Below are positions 1 through 8,441 of a stretch of DNA of 64,000 nucleotides, one piece after another. Within the stretch, counting starts at the first letter, position 1, and each line of letters begins with the position of its first letter. Position numbers and translations under genes: made by a program. The notes under the pieces were generated by a model that was given only the letters and a program-made list of their open reading frames with translations, had not been told where the DNA came from and searched no databases. The stretch is from Saccharibacillus endophyticus. GTDB taxonomy: Bacteria; Bacillota; Bacilli; Paenibacillales; Paenibacillaceae. Location: the NCBI RefSeq assembly GCF_013185185.1, contig NZ_JAAZWE010000002.1, positions 995,595-1,059,594 of the forward strand, in the 5' to 3' direction.

Positions 1-331
1 CGACGGAGAGCAGGCCGACCCAGAGCGAGATGCGCGCGCCGTAGATCACGCGGCTGAAGATATCGCGGCCGAGGTCGTCGGTGCCGAACCAGTGCTCGCC
101 GGACGGCGGCTTGAGCCGGTCGGACAGCACTTGCGCTTTGTAATCGAACGGCGCGATTAACGGTGCGACCAAAGCCAGCAGGACGAAGAAGATCACCAGG
201 CACAGACCGACCAGCGCCGTTTTGTTTTTCGCGAACGATCGGGCCGCATCCCGCCAGGGGCCATGCTGCACGTTACTCTGTTTGGAGTCGGCGTTCGGCC
301 GGACGTCGGCCTTCAAGAATGCGTCGCTCAT
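1..331 (-). CDS. Peptide ABC transporter permease, DppC/OppC type (partial)
   Basis: N-terminal 110 residues of an inner-membrane permease that continues past the left edge. It reads MSDAFLKADV, then a basic stretch and one long hydrophobic segment near residues 37-60 (ALVGLCLVIFFVLLALVAPLIA). After that comes the periplasmic motif H-WFGTDDLGRDIFSRVIYGAR that is characteristic of DppC/OppC/NikC proteins. The ATG has a GGGGGA ribosome site. It lies 10 bp downstream of the stop of a DppB-like gene, so the two form the heterodimeric channel of one importer. The substrate is inferred from the neighbouring binding protein. Family assignment is firm; peptide specificity is not. Confidence 0.9.
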   Translation of the reverse strand, partial: MSDAFLKADVRPNADSKQSNVQHGPWRDAARSFAKNKTALVGLCLVIFFVLLALVAPLIAPFDYKAQVLSDRLKPPSGEHWFGTDDLGRDIFSRVIYGARISLWVGLLSV

Positions 332-341
332 GTGAGTCCCC

Positions 342-1346
342 CTATTTGTACTGGATGCGCGGATCGAACACGACGTACAGCAGATCCACCAGCAGATTGA
401 TAAGCACGAAAATGACGGCGACGATCAGGATGCCGGATTGGATCACCGGATAATCCCGGTTGCTGATCGCTTCGAAGATGTAGCGCCCTACTCCCGGCCA
501 AGCGAAGATCGTTTCGGTCAGCACCGCGCCGCCGAGCAAAGCGCCCGTTTGGATGCCGATCACCGTCAGCACGGGGATAAACGAATTTTTGAGCGCGTGC
601 CGATACACGACCGCGAACTGAGACAGTCCCTTGGCCCGCGCCGTGCGCACGTAATCGAGCTGCATCACTTCCAGCATGCTGGAACGCGTCATGCGGGCGA
701 TGACCGCCATCGGAATAGTCCCGAGCGCGATCGCCGGCAGGATCAGGTGCTTGAATACCGTCCACAGCTGCGCGAACTGTCCTTGAATGATCGCGTCGAG
801 CACGTAGAACCCGGTCACCGCGTCGAGCGGATCGCGCGCGTTCATCCGCCCGCTCGACGGCAGCCAATGCAGCTCGTTGGCGAAGATCCACTGCTCCATC
901 AAGCCGAGCCAGAAGACCGGCATCGACACGCCGAGCAGCGCGATCAGCATGCAGATATAGTCGAACCACGAATTATGCTTCCAGGCGCTGATGATGCCCG
1001 CGTTAACGCCGAAAAACACCGCGAACAGCATGCTGGCAACCGTAAGCTCGAATGTCGCGGCCAGATAAGGCACGATCTCTTCCGAGATCGGCGCGCGTGT
1101 TCGAATCGAATTGCCGAGATCTCCCGTGAGCAAATCTCCAAGATAACTGAAATACTGCTGAAGCCAGGGCTTGTCCAGTCCGAGTTGGTCTCGCAGCGCC
1201 TGCTTGGACTGCTCGGTCGCTTTTTCGCCCAGGATCGTATCGGCCGGATCGCCCGGAATCGCGTGAATGATCGAAAAGACAATGATCGTCATGCCCAGCA
1301 GTACCGGAATCAGTACGGCCAACCGTTTGAATATGTAGGAAGTCAT
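342..1346 (-). CDS. Peptide ABC transporter permease, DppB/OppB type
   Basis: 334-aa inner-membrane permease, full length for DppB/OppB. The start MTSYIFKRLAVLIPVLLGMT and the HAIPGDPAD segment are family signatures, as is the C-terminal end VDLLYVVFDPRIQY. About six hydrophobic segments are visible. The EAA loop for contact with the ATPase lies around residues 220-245 (MTRSSMLEVMQLDYVRTARAKG). The ribosome site is weak (GGGTGA), which fits expression from the upstream binding-protein gene across a hairpin-containing gap. Substrate is likely di- or oligopeptides; nickel or glutathione cannot be excluded from sequence alone. Confidence 0.93.
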   Translation of the reverse strand: MTSYIFKRLAVLIPVLLGMTIIVFSIIHAIPGDPADTILGEKATEQSKQALRDQLGLDKPWLQQYFSYLGDLLTGDLGNSIRTRAPISEEIVPYLAATFELTVASMLFAVFFGVNAGIISAWKHNSWFDYICMLIALLGVSMPVFWLGLMEQWIFANELHWLPSSGRMNARDPLDAVTGFYVLDAIIQGQFAQLWTVFKHLILPAIALGTIPMAVIARMTRSSMLEVMQLDYVRTARAKGLSQFAVVYRHALKNSFIPVLTVIGIQTGALLGGAVLTETIFAWPGVGRYIFEAISNRDYPVIQSGILIVAVIFVLINLLVDLLYVVFDPRIQYK

Positions 1347-1420
1347 TGTGCGTCACCCGCTGTCGGTTTGGTATGAATCGGGAATCGGTGCAAGGTCGAT
1401 ACCGGATCAACAGATCAATT

Positions 1421-1467
1421 ACGGCCCGGGAAGCCTGCCGCTGTGAGCGGCGCACCTCGCGGGCCGT
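1421..1467 (-). other. Intercistronic hairpin between binding-protein and permease genes
   Basis: Arms ACGGCCCG (1421-1428) and CGGGCCGT (1460-1467) enclose a second hairpin GCCGC-TGTGA-GCGGC (1437-1451). There is no T-run after it on the minus strand. It therefore looks like an mRNA stabiliser or attenuator that lets the lipoprotein be made in excess over the permeases, a common arrangement in ABC operons. The role is inferred. Confidence 0.5.
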
Positions 1468-1492
1468 AGCTGATATTCAGAAACGATACGGT

Positions 1493-3166
1493 TTACTGCG
1501 TGATCGAAATTTCCGCGTACGGCTCGGAGCCGGTCGGCGAAGGCACGTAGCCTTGGACGTTATTCGAAGCGGCCAAGAGCGGCGTGGAGTGTACCAGCGG
1601 TACCCACGGCGCGTCGTCATGCACGATGACCTGCGCTTCTTCGTACAACTTGGCGCGCTCGTCTTGATTCGTTTCCTGCTGCGCCTTCACCAGCACTTCG
1701 TGCAGCGGATCGCTGGCGTATTGGCTGTAGTTGTTGCCGCCGATGGAATCTTTGTCGAGCAGCGGGTAGAAGAAGTTGTCCGGGTCGCCGTTGTCGCCGG
1801 TCCAACCTATGATGAACAGATCGTCTTTTTCGCCCTTGCTCAGGTCGTCAAGGTATGTGGCCCATTCCGGCGACTCGATATTGACCGTCACGCCGATCTG
1901 CGCGAAGCTGGCTTGAATGACTTCCGCCACTTTGCGGCCGTCCGGCATGTACGGGCGGGATACCGGCATCGCGTAGAAAGTCAGCGGCTGCTCGATTCCG
2001 TTCGCGTATCCGGCGTCGGCAAGCAATTGCTTGGCCTGCTCCAGATCGTACGGGTAATCTTCGATGCTGTCGTTGTAGCCCCACAGCGACGGCGGGATCG
2101 GGTTTTTGGCCGGTTCGGCTTGTCCCGCGAAGAACGCGTCCACGATGCCCTGCTTGTCGACGGCGTGGCTGAGCGCGATGCGCACCTTCGGATCGTCGAA
2201 CGGCTTTTTCGTGACATTAAAGCCCAGGTAAGCGACGTTGAACGGCGGGCGGTTGAACTTTTGCAGATCCGGATTGCTTTCCAGCGTCGCCAGATCGTCC
2301 GGGCTGAGGTCTTCCATCAGGTCGATCTCGCCGTTTTGCAATGCGTTGAAGCGCGCCGTGTTGTCCGGGATCGAACGCACGATGACCGTATCGACCTTAG
2401 GCAGGCCTTCCTGCCAGTATTCCGGGTTCTTTTCCAACGTGATCGAGTCGCTGCGTTTCCATTCCTTGAACACGAACGGGCCGGTTCCGACCGGATTGGC
2501 TTTGAAGTCGGCTCCCGATTCTTGAACGGCTTTCGGGCTGGCGATCGAGAAAGGAGGCATCGCCAGATTTTGCAGGAACGGAGCTTGCGGTTGATTGAGT
2601 TCGAACACTACCGTCGATTCGTCGGAAGCCGTTACGCTTTTGATGACGCGGGCTTCGGCCGGACCGAACATGGAGTCGTAGTAGTCGAAGGAATCGCCTT
2701 CGAACTTGAATTCGCTGTCCGGATCGTTCCAACGGTTGAAGTTGAATACGACCGCGTCGGCGTTGAAGTCGGTTCCGTCATGAAACTTCACACCTTGGCG
2801 CAGCTTGAACGTATACGTCAGGCCGTCGTCGGAAATTTCCCAACTTTCGGCGAGCGCGCCTTCGACTTCCGTCGTGCCCGCTTTGTAAGCGAGCAGCGGA
2901 TCAAATACCTGCTGCGCGATTTTGAGCGATTCGCCGTCCGTTACGATCGAGGGATCAAGCGCTGCCGAATCCCCGCCCCGTCCGACGATCAATGTGCCGC
3001 CGGCTGCTTCTCCAGCAGGCTCGGCTGCAGGTTCCGTCGTCGCTTCCGTTCCCGTTTCCGTCGAAGCTGCCGGTTCCGTCGCGCTTTCCCCTCCGCCTCC
3101 GCAGGCGGCAAGCACCAGCACCAATGACAACATTAACGTAAGCAGCAATCCCAATCTTTTTCTCAT
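1493..3166 (-). CDS. Peptide-binding lipoprotein of ABC importer (SBP_bac_5 family)
   Basis: 557-aa extracellular solute-binding lipoprotein. The signal peptide MRKRLGLLLTLMLSLVLVLA is followed by the lipobox cysteine (LAAC, about residue 22) and a Thr/Glu/Ala-rich linker to about residue 58. The mature domain has the family 5 pattern: LAESWEISDDGLTYTFKLR, VKFHDGTDF, NPVGTGPFVF and VRIALSHAVDK. It captures peptides and delivers them to the DppB/DppC-like channel encoded just downstream. The ATG is preceded by AGGGGAG at normal spacing. No ATPase gene is in view; it presumably lies beyond the left edge. Exact ligand unknown. Confidence 0.92.
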   Translation of the reverse strand: MRKRLGLLLTLMLSLVLVLAACGGGGESATEPAASTETGTEATTEPAAEPAGEAAGGTLIVGRGGDSAALDPSIVTDGESLKIAQQVFDPLLAYKAGTTEVEGALAESWEISDDGLTYTFKLRQGVKFHDGTDFNADAVVFNFNRWNDPDSEFKFEGDSFDYYDSMFGPAEARVIKSVTASDESTVVFELNQPQAPFLQNLAMPPFSIASPKAVQESGADFKANPVGTGPFVFKEWKRSDSITLEKNPEYWQEGLPKVDTVIVRSIPDNTARFNALQNGEIDLMEDLSPDDLATLESNPDLQKFNRPPFNVAYLGFNVTKKPFDDPKVRIALSHAVDKQGIVDAFFAGQAEPAKNPIPPSLWGYNDSIEDYPYDLEQAKQLLADAGYANGIEQPLTFYAMPVSRPYMPDGRKVAEVIQASFAQIGVTVNIESPEWATYLDDLSKGEKDDLFIIGWTGDNGDPDNFFYPLLDKDSIGGNNYSQYASDPLHEVLVKAQQETNQDERAKLYEEAQVIVHDDAPWVPLVHSTPLLAASNNVQGYVPSPTGSEPYAEISITQ

Positions 3167-3674
3167 GAACAGTACGCTCCCCTCAAGATTGCATTCTGCC
3201 CGCGCACATCGCCCGCCAAGCCCAACATTTTGTAATTATTATGTATATTGGTGTGATCGCTTGAGCATTGGCTCCGAGTCGAGTGAATATAACTTACATG
3301 AACAGCGGTTGATTCGCAATATTTTTTTCTATAACTCCTTATTCATGTCAGGTAAAGTAACTGATAAATATTAAAAATGAATTTCTTTTGCTTCATATAT
3401 AGGAGACAATCGAAACGTTTGGAATTTTTCGTAAAAAAATTTGCCGATTTGTACTCAGCAGACGGACAATCTTGATCGATCTACCTCGCTCTACTTTTTT
3501 GCCGCTTTCAAAAACGACGGATTACCGATTTCCAGCAATAGGGTTTTCCTCCTAATGCAGAGCCGATGCACATCCGCTTTTGCAATTTTTTTTCGAATGC
3601 GACAACTCCGCCGCCTGTCCCGGCGTTTATTGGATTAAAAAGGAGCTTATCGCTTCGCAAGGGGGCAATTCATC
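3167..3674. other. Divergent intergenic region, no gene
   Basis: 508 bp separate two divergently transcribed genes, so promoters for both should be here. It is more A+T rich than its surroundings. I see no convincing open frame and no promoter pair good enough to call on either strand. Confidence 0.5.
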
Positions 3675-4373
3675 GTGTTTTCCACCGTAAAAAGGAAAGT
3701 CTTGCTCGGATTCATCCTGATTCCCGTCCTGCTGGCCGCTGCTTTTTACGTGCTGCTTCAGCTCAAATTAAACGGATTCGAACGCGACATGCGCTTGTAT
3801 CTCGTCGATCACGGCGTTGCCGAATCAGAGATTGTAGGCATCGAAGCCAAGCGCTCCATGCTGCCGACATACCCGGTGTTCGTGCGTTTTGCCCATGATC
3901 CGGATCGCGCCTACACGTTCAAACCCGACGAAGAGCAGCCCGGGAACTTCGTGCTGTTGGACTCCCGCATTCCTCCCCAGTTGGTCGATCGGGAAGCGCA
4001 AAACGCGGAGTATGCCGCCTTTTTGGAAGCGTACGGGTTTACCGACGTGAACAGGCTGGGGATGACGGACTCTTCGGTACTTGCCGCAAATGCGGAAGCC
4101 TCGAAGCTTCTCCGCTCGTATCGAAGTTCGGCCGAAGCCGATCTCGCATCGCTGTACGGCCAGCGCGTCAACACGTACAAGTTTTCCGCCGATCATCCGC
4201 AGCTTCGCAAGCAGTTGAGTCTGCAAGATCAGGATCGGATAGACCTTTATCTCATGAAGGTGGGCGATCTGGTTCGCGGCGGTTACATGGAAGTGCGCGA
4301 GGCAAAGGCTAACGGACAGACGCAGACGAAAAACCAACGGTACACGCTCCGAGGCGACGCGGTCGAATCCTGA
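3675..4373 (+). CDS. DUF3139-like membrane-anchored protein
   Basis: 232-aa protein of unknown function. Residues 8-27 form one hydrophobic anchor after a basic N-terminus, so most of the chain should be outside the membrane. The stretch after the anchor (YLVDHGVAESEIVGIEAKRS, then FVRFAHDPDRAYTF) resembles the DUF3139 pattern of Bacillus membrane proteins, where a short Y-L-x2-G-I segment precedes a small beta domain. The C-terminal 100 residues are charged and helical and are not recognised. The preceding GC-rich stem and TTCGCAAGGGGGCA region supply a ribosome site. A small membrane frame follows almost immediately. Confidence 0.65.
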   Translation: MFSTVKRKVLLGFILIPVLLAAAFYVLLQLKLNGFERDMRLYLVDHGVAESEIVGIEAKRSMLPTYPVFVRFAHDPDRAYTFKPDEEQPGNFVLLDSRIPPQLVDREAQNAEYAAFLEAYGFTDVNRLGMTDSSVLAANAEASKLLRSYRSSAEADLASLYGQRVNTYKFSADHPQLRKQLSLQDQDRIDLYLMKVGDLVRGGYMEVREAKANGQTQTKNQRYTLRGDAVES

Positions 4374-4375
4374 AA

Positions 4376-4557
4376 TTGCTCGCCTCGCAATGGCTTCCCG
4401 GGTTCCTGATCGCGTTAATCGGTAGATCAGCGTGTTTTTCCTGCTTCCGTATCGCCGCCGCTCCCGACTGTACGCGGTATCGCTATACGCCTCTTCAGCG
4501 GTGTCGGTGCTGTATTTGCTGCTGCTCACGCCTCTTTTGTACCTATTCGGCACCTGA
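4376..4557 (+). pseudogene. Possible frameshifted small membrane protein
   Basis: Two short hydrophobic frames run on from each other. From TTG 4376 the frame reads LASQWLPGFLIALIG and then turns into cysteine-rich nonsense. In the next frame, from GTG 4432, 41 codons read VFFLLPYRRRSRLYAVSLYA and a second membrane segment ending LLTPLLYLFGT, stop at 4557. Joined near position 4420 they would make one protein of about 60 residues with two membrane helices around a basic loop. It starts 2 bp after the previous stop, suggesting an operon. Either a one-base indel broke it, or only the 41-codon part is translated. Confidence 0.4.
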
Positions 4558-4562
4558 TCGAC

Positions 4563-4620
4563 AAACGATATTCCCGCCCGAATCGACCCCAATTTCAGCG
4601 GCGAGGAATATCGTTTTTTT
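4563..4620 (+). terminator. Rho-independent terminator
   Basis: ACGATATTCC (4565-4574) pairs with GGAATATCGT (4605-4614). The stem is followed by a run of T residues. It closes the transcription unit that begins at 3675. Confidence 0.8.
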
Positions 4621-4638
4621 ATTTTTTCAAAAAATATG

Positions 4639-4667
4639 TTGCCAACCACTTAAATTAGGTTTATATT
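4639..4667 (+). promoter_or_regulatory. SigA-type promoter with operator in the spacer
   Basis: -35 TTGCCA (4639-4644), 17-bp spacer and -10 TATATT (4662-4667) precede the reductase gene at 4732. The spacer contains ACTTAAATTAGGT (4648-4660), an imperfect 6-1-6 inverted repeat (one mismatch). A protein bound there would block RNA polymerase. The MarR protein encoded just downstream is the natural candidate. Promoter seen in sequence; regulator inferred. Confidence 0.65.
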
Positions 4668-4731
4668 TATGTGGCCGGCAACATTAATCGATTTTATAAC
4701 CAACTTCCCACTTAAAAAGGAGACGATAAAC

Positions 4732-5667
4732 ATGAATCAAACTAAGATGCAAGCTATTCTGGTCGATCAATACGGAGACGCCGACGTTCTGGAATTGCGC
4801 GAAACGAACTGCCCTAAGCCGCAGGAAGACGAAGTGCTTGTACGCATCTCCTTCGCTGCCATGATCCCGTTGGATTGGAAAATTCGCAACGGTTGGCTGG
4901 AGCAGGTCTTCCCGACGACGTTCCCTTATACGCCTGGTTTTTACGCCTCGGGCATCGTCGAAACGGTAGGCTCGCAGGTTGCGGAGCTTCAACCGGGCGA
5001 CCGGGTCTTCGGCGATCTGCGCGGCTCTTACGCCCAGTATGCCGTCGCCAAAGAAGACGCGTTGGTCAAGCTGCCGGACTCCATCTCGCTCGAAGACGCC
5101 GCCGCGATCAAAGCCGGAGCCGATTCCGCCTGGAAAGCGCTGTTCCTCGAAGGAAATCTGCAAAGCGGGCAAACCGTGCTTATCCATGCCGCTGCGGGCG
5201 GAGTCGGTCAATTCGCCGTTCAGCTCGCCAAGTGGAAAGGAGCGACCGTGATCGGCACGGCTTCGGCGGACAATCTGGAATTCGTGAAATCGCTCGGCGC
5301 GGATATGGTCATCGACTACCGCAGCGAAGACTTTTCCGAACTTGTAAAAGATGTCGATCTGGTGGTCGATACGGTCGGCGGGGATACGGAGCAGCGTTCA
5401 TGGGGCGTGCTGAAGCGCGGCGGCATTCTGGTCTCCCTCGTCGGCGATCCGGATGCGCAGCAGGCCGCCGCGCACGGGGTGACGGCGAAGTTCAACACGG
5501 TGTTTGCCGCTCGCGAGCATCTGCTTCAGATCGTCGACCTGCTTGCGGACGGCACTTTGAAAATGGAAACGGGACGCGCCTATCCGCTGAGCGAAGCCGG
5601 AGAAGCGCAGCGCTTCAGCGAACAGCGCCGCGGACGCGGACGGATTCTGTTGAATCCCGAAGCGTGA
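4732..5667 (+). CDS. NADP-dependent quinone-type oxidoreductase (zinc-free MDR family)
   Basis: 311-aa cytosolic reductase of the medium-chain dehydrogenase superfamily, quinone-oxidoreductase branch. The GroES-like half covers about residues 28-115. The Rossmann nucleotide site is visible as HAAAGGVGQFAVQLAKWKGA near residues 158-177, the A-x2-G-G-V-G form used for NADPH. The cysteine/histidine zinc ligands of alcohol dehydrogenases are absent. The closing RGRGRILL is typical of this family. Start ATG 4732 has AAGGAG at good spacing. Such enzymes reduce quinones or reactive enals. A MarR gene follows, so induction by an electrophile or drug is likely. Confidence 0.88.
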   Translation: MNQTKMQAILVDQYGDADVLELRETNCPKPQEDEVLVRISFAAMIPLDWKIRNGWLEQVFPTTFPYTPGFYASGIVETVGSQVAELQPGDRVFGDLRGSYAQYAVAKEDALVKLPDSISLEDAAAIKAGADSAWKALFLEGNLQSGQTVLIHAAAGGVGQFAVQLAKWKGATVIGTASADNLEFVKSLGADMVIDYRSEDFSELVKDVDLVVDTVGGDTEQRSWGVLKRGGILVSLVGDPDAQQAAAHGVTAKFNTVFAAREHLLQIVDLLADGTLKMETGRAYPLSEAGEAQRFSEQRRGRGRILLNPEA

Positions 5668-5795
5668 ACGCAGCTTGAAGCGGGACAAAATGCCGGCATA
5701 CGCTGTATGATAGAAGCAGCAGTGCCTTGACGCGTACGGGAGTCCGCAAACTTGAGATTTCCGTACGCAGACCAGGCAGAAACGAGGAAAACGCG

Positions 5796-6344
5796 ATGAC
5801 TCATGAACACGCTCAGCCACCTGAAGATTTTCAACCTAACCATCGAACCGGCACGTCGGCAGATTCCGATGTCGCAACTCCTTCTTCCCTACCCGCTCCC
5901 CGAGAGTTCAGCGCCGGCGAGCGGTATCCGGTCAGCTTCGCGATCTTTGCCATGGGGCGCTCGCACAAAGGATTAGCTGCTCAACTTTTGCGGGAAATCG
6001 GGCTGTTTGCCGGGCAAGAGATTCTGTTATTCCAGCTCTGGGACAACGACTCGCAATCGCAGAATAGTCTGGGACGCGCGCTGAGACTGGACCATTCCAC
6101 CGTAGCCAAATCCGTCAAAAGGCTGGAAGAATCTGGGTTGGTCTCACGCTCGCGCTCGCCCGAAGACGGCCGCGTCACGCTGGTATCGCTGACGGATGCA
6201 GGACGTGCGTTGGAGCAGCGCGTGACGGCGGTCTGGCAGCAGGTGGAGCAGGCGACGACGGAAGGATTTACCGAAGAGGAGCTGGCGACGCTGACCCGAT
6301 TGGCATTGAAAGCGGCGGCGAATGCGGATAAGCATTTGAAATGA
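5796..6344 (+). CDS. MarR-family transcriptional regulator
   Basis: 182-aa dimeric winged-helix regulator. The start at ATG 5796 is chosen because GAGGAAAA lies just upstream; longer frames lack a ribosome site. About 40 N-terminal residues are disordered. The MarR fold then shows the DNA-recognition helix LGRALRLDHSTVAKSVKRLE, and the wing SRSRSPEDGRVTLVSLTDAG, which carries the family's D-x-R salt bridge. It is 128 bp downstream of the oxidoreductase whose promoter carries a palindrome, so it probably represses that gene and responds to a small phenolic or oxidant. It ends in a clear terminator. Confidence 0.9.
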   Translation: MTHEHAQPPEDFQPNHRTGTSADSDVATPSSLPAPREFSAGERYPVSFAIFAMGRSHKGLAAQLLREIGLFAGQEILLFQLWDNDSQSQNSLGRALRLDHSTVAKSVKRLEESGLVSRSRSPEDGRVTLVSLTDAGRALEQRVTAVWQQVEQATTEGFTEEELATLTRLALKAAANADKHLK

Positions 6345-6369
6345 CGGGTTGAACCGAATAAGCAGGATG

Positions 6370-6400
6370 AAAAGACCGTTTCTTTGCGAAGCGGTCTTTT
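6370..6400 (+). terminator. Rho-independent terminator
   Basis: AAAAGACCG (6370-6378) pairs with CGGTCTTTT (6392-6400), ending in T residues, 25 bp after the MarR stop codon. Confidence 0.85.
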
Positions 6401-6471
6401 GTATGGCCGAGGGGTTCTTTTCGATCTTTTTTCATGTAAAATAAAGGAATATGAGGGAAGAAGGGATCGAG

Positions 6472-6792
6472 ATGGTCGTGTTGAAAAAAGGAGCGGCGTG
6501 TGCCGTGTTATTTCTCTCGATGTATTTGCCCGCGGGTCAAGCTGCTGCGCCGCCGTCAAGGGTCGCTTCCGATGCCGATCCCATCATCGGTACGGCTTCC
6601 TCAACGCCAGCGGAACATGCGCTTGACGGGGCAATCCGATACGTTTTCCCAACTGAAGACGAAGCGGTAAAAGGGATCGAGATCCAGCTTTCCGCGCGCG
6701 AAATGATGGAGGGGCATAGCACCGAATCGTATGCGCGTCCGCTGTATCGCTTCGATCCGGTGGAAATCGGGCTGTTGGAGCAAGGGATTTAG
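6472..6792 (+). CDS. Small secreted hypothetical protein
   Basis: 106-aa protein starting at ATG 6472, where AAGGGA is correctly spaced; an ATG 21 bp earlier has its ribosome site too close. Residues 1-27 form a signal peptide (basic MVVLKK, hydrophobic AACAVLFLSMYLPA, then GQAAA cleavage site). The mature part of about 80 residues is acidic (EDEAVKGIEIQLSAREMME) with no recognised domain. It could be a truncated copy of a larger exported protein. It stands alone with its own terminator. Confidence 0.6.
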   Translation: MVVLKKGAACAVLFLSMYLPAGQAAAPPSRVASDADPIIGTASSTPAEHALDGAIRYVFPTEDEAVKGIEIQLSAREMMEGHSTESYARPLYRFDPVEIGLLEQGI

Positions 6793-6811
6793 ACCGGGAT
6801 TCAGGCATGGC

Positions 6812-6845
6812 AAAGAGACCTTATCGAGGCGATGAAGGTCTCTTT
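6812..6845 (+). terminator. Rho-independent terminator
   Basis: AAAGAGACCTT (6812-6822) pairs with AAGGTCTCTTT (6835-6845). It lies between the convergent genes ending at 6792 and 6873 and could serve both strands. Confidence 0.8.
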
Positions 6846-6872
6846 ATTGATAGATTCAAATGGGCTTCCGGA

Positions 6873-8000
6873 TTATTTCTCCCCCAGCGCCTTCTCCACT
6901 GCATAATCTTCCAAAGGCAAATCCGTCTCCCGTCCCAGCGCGAGCTTCGCCAACTGGCTGCCGAGGAACGGTCCCATCGTCAGGCCGGACGCGCCCAAGC
7001 CGTTTGCAGTGATCAGTCCTTCCCAGCCCGGAACGCGTCCGATCACCGGCAAAAACCCCGGCGTGAACGGACGGAATCCGACGCGGACCTCCTCTACTTC
7101 TCCGTCTGACAGCCCGGGCGCAAGCGCCAGTCCTTTGTCCAGTACCTCGTGCATGCCGCCCGCCGTTACGCGCACGTCGCTCAGCTCCACCCCGTTCTCG
7201 TGCGTTGCGCCAACGACCATTTTCCCGTCATCGAACGCCAGCAAATACTGATCGGTCGGCGGGATTACTACAGGCCAACGGCCGCTATCCGGCTGGCCCA
7301 GAACGTCGAGATGCAGGATCTGCCCTTTCTGATACGTCACTTGGAAATCCAGCCCCAGAGGCCGAAGCAGCTCGCCGGACCATGCACCTGCGCAAATGAC
7401 CACTTCGTCCGCAGCCACCGTCTCCCCGTTCACGTTCACTCCGGTTATCCGCCCTTCAGACGCTTCAAATGACGCTTGTCCTTCCTTCACTTTCGCGCCA
7501 TTGCGCACGGCTGCCGACACCATCGCATCCCGCAGCGCACGCCCGTCCACCCGAGCCGCTCCGCTGACCTGAACCGCCAGATAGCCTTCGTTTAAAAGCG
7601 GGAAAAGCTCTCGGACTTGCGTCTCGTCCAGCACCGTAATCTCCCCGATCTCCGGCGCATCCTCCCTGCGTTTCTCGGCACGTTCTCGCATCTGCTCAAT
7701 CTTGCCCGGGTCCGTATGCAGACTCAGCGCGCCGACTCGGGCATATCCGGTATCATGCTCGCCTTCCGCGCGCAGGCGCTCCGTCAGCTCGGCGTAGTAC
7801 CTGGCTCCCGCCTTGGCGAGCCGATACCAGGCCTGATTGCGGCGCTGCGACAGCCACGGGCAAATAATCCCGGCCGCCGCGTCCGTCGCGCGTCCGGGAT
7901 GCTTGGCGTCGATCAGGGTCACCTCGGCGTCCGAGCGGGATAGGTGATAAGCCGCCGAAGCGCCGAGAATGCCGGAGCCGACGACGATAATTTTTTTCAT
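6873..8000 (-). CDS. FAD-dependent amine/amino-acid oxidoreductase (DAO family)
   Basis: 375-aa cytosolic flavoenzyme of the DAO/glycine-oxidase/DadA family, full length. The N-terminal FAD-binding dinucleotide fold is IIVVGSGILGASAAYHLSRS with the closing acidic residue in TLIDAKHPG (residues 4-40). The second FAD contact is seen in GLITANGLGASGLTMGP near residue 335, and EVVICAGAWS is the standard middle signature. The substrate is likely a D-amino acid, glycine or a small secondary amine. A glycine oxidase (ThiO) role is possible, but no thiamine genes are adjacent. Start ATG has AAAGGA. It is a single-gene unit. Confidence 0.88.
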   Translation of the reverse strand: MKKIIVVGSGILGASAAYHLSRSDAEVTLIDAKHPGRATDAAAGIICPWLSQRRNQAWYRLAKAGARYYAELTERLRAEGEHDTGYARVGALSLHTDPGKIEQMRERAEKRREDAPEIGEITVLDETQVRELFPLLNEGYLAVQVSGAARVDGRALRDAMVSAAVRNGAKVKEGQASFEASEGRITGVNVNGETVAADEVVICAGAWSGELLRPLGLDFQVTYQKGQILHLDVLGQPDSGRWPVVIPPTDQYLLAFDDGKMVVGATHENGVELSDVRVTAGGMHEVLDKGLALAPGLSDGEVEEVRVGFRPFTPGFLPVIGRVPGWEGLITANGLGASGLTMGPFLGSQLAKLALGRETDLPLEDYAVEKALGEK

Positions 8001-8144
8001 ACGATAAAATTCCTTTCTGCGGGTAAAAATAAGTTCTTTGGCCGTTCGTTCAGCCTTTCCATAACTATTATACCGGGCGGCGGGTTCATCTTTATAGAAA
8101 AAGAAAAAATGCGTTTAGCATATGCATGCAAAAAGGGGTTAACC

Positions 8145-8420
8145 ATGTTATTTGAACTTTTTCCGGATTTGAATCCGCTGCTTATGATCCTTGTGATCGC
8201 TCCGATCTTGGCCGTGGCGCTGGTGTTGATCGGTAAACGGTTGAAGCTGCATGCCGGGTGGAGCGTAGCGGCGAGCTTGTTCATTCCGCTGCTTTTTATC
8301 TGGACGGATTGGTCGACGCTGAAAGCGAATGTGGATAGTTGGGTGATTTACGGCGCGGCTTATGGGGCAATTGCTTGGGTGGTCGGTTGGGTGTTGAAGG
8401 GAAGGAAAGTGCGAGCGTGA
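8145..8420 (+). CDS. Small three-helix membrane protein (DUF2651-like)
   Basis: 91-aa integral membrane protein with hydrophobic segments near residues 11-29, 39-52 and 66-84. The layout (FP near the start, a short basic turn, then a W-rich last helix ending in KGRK) recalls DUF2651 proteins of Bacillus such as YbeF; that match is from memory and tentative. ATG 8145 follows AAAAGGGG. A 40-aa membrane peptide gene follows 21 bp later, suggesting co-expression. Function unknown. Confidence 0.7.
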   Translation: MLFELFPDLNPLLMILVIAPILAVALVLIGKRLKLHAGWSVAASLFIPLLFIWTDWSTLKANVDSWVIYGAAYGAIAWVVGWVLKGRKVRA

Positions 8421-8441
8421 CCGGGAAAAGAGGATTGAGCC

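Noticed and set aside
1346..3127. 593-codon rightward open frame
   Set aside because: It is opposite a clear lipoprotein gene, is very Arg-rich and lacks any domain or ribosome site; a shadow of G+C-rich codon bias. The same holds for long antisense frames at 34608-36050, 40426-42042, 47858-49357, 55907-57604, 57369-58781 and 62074-63414.
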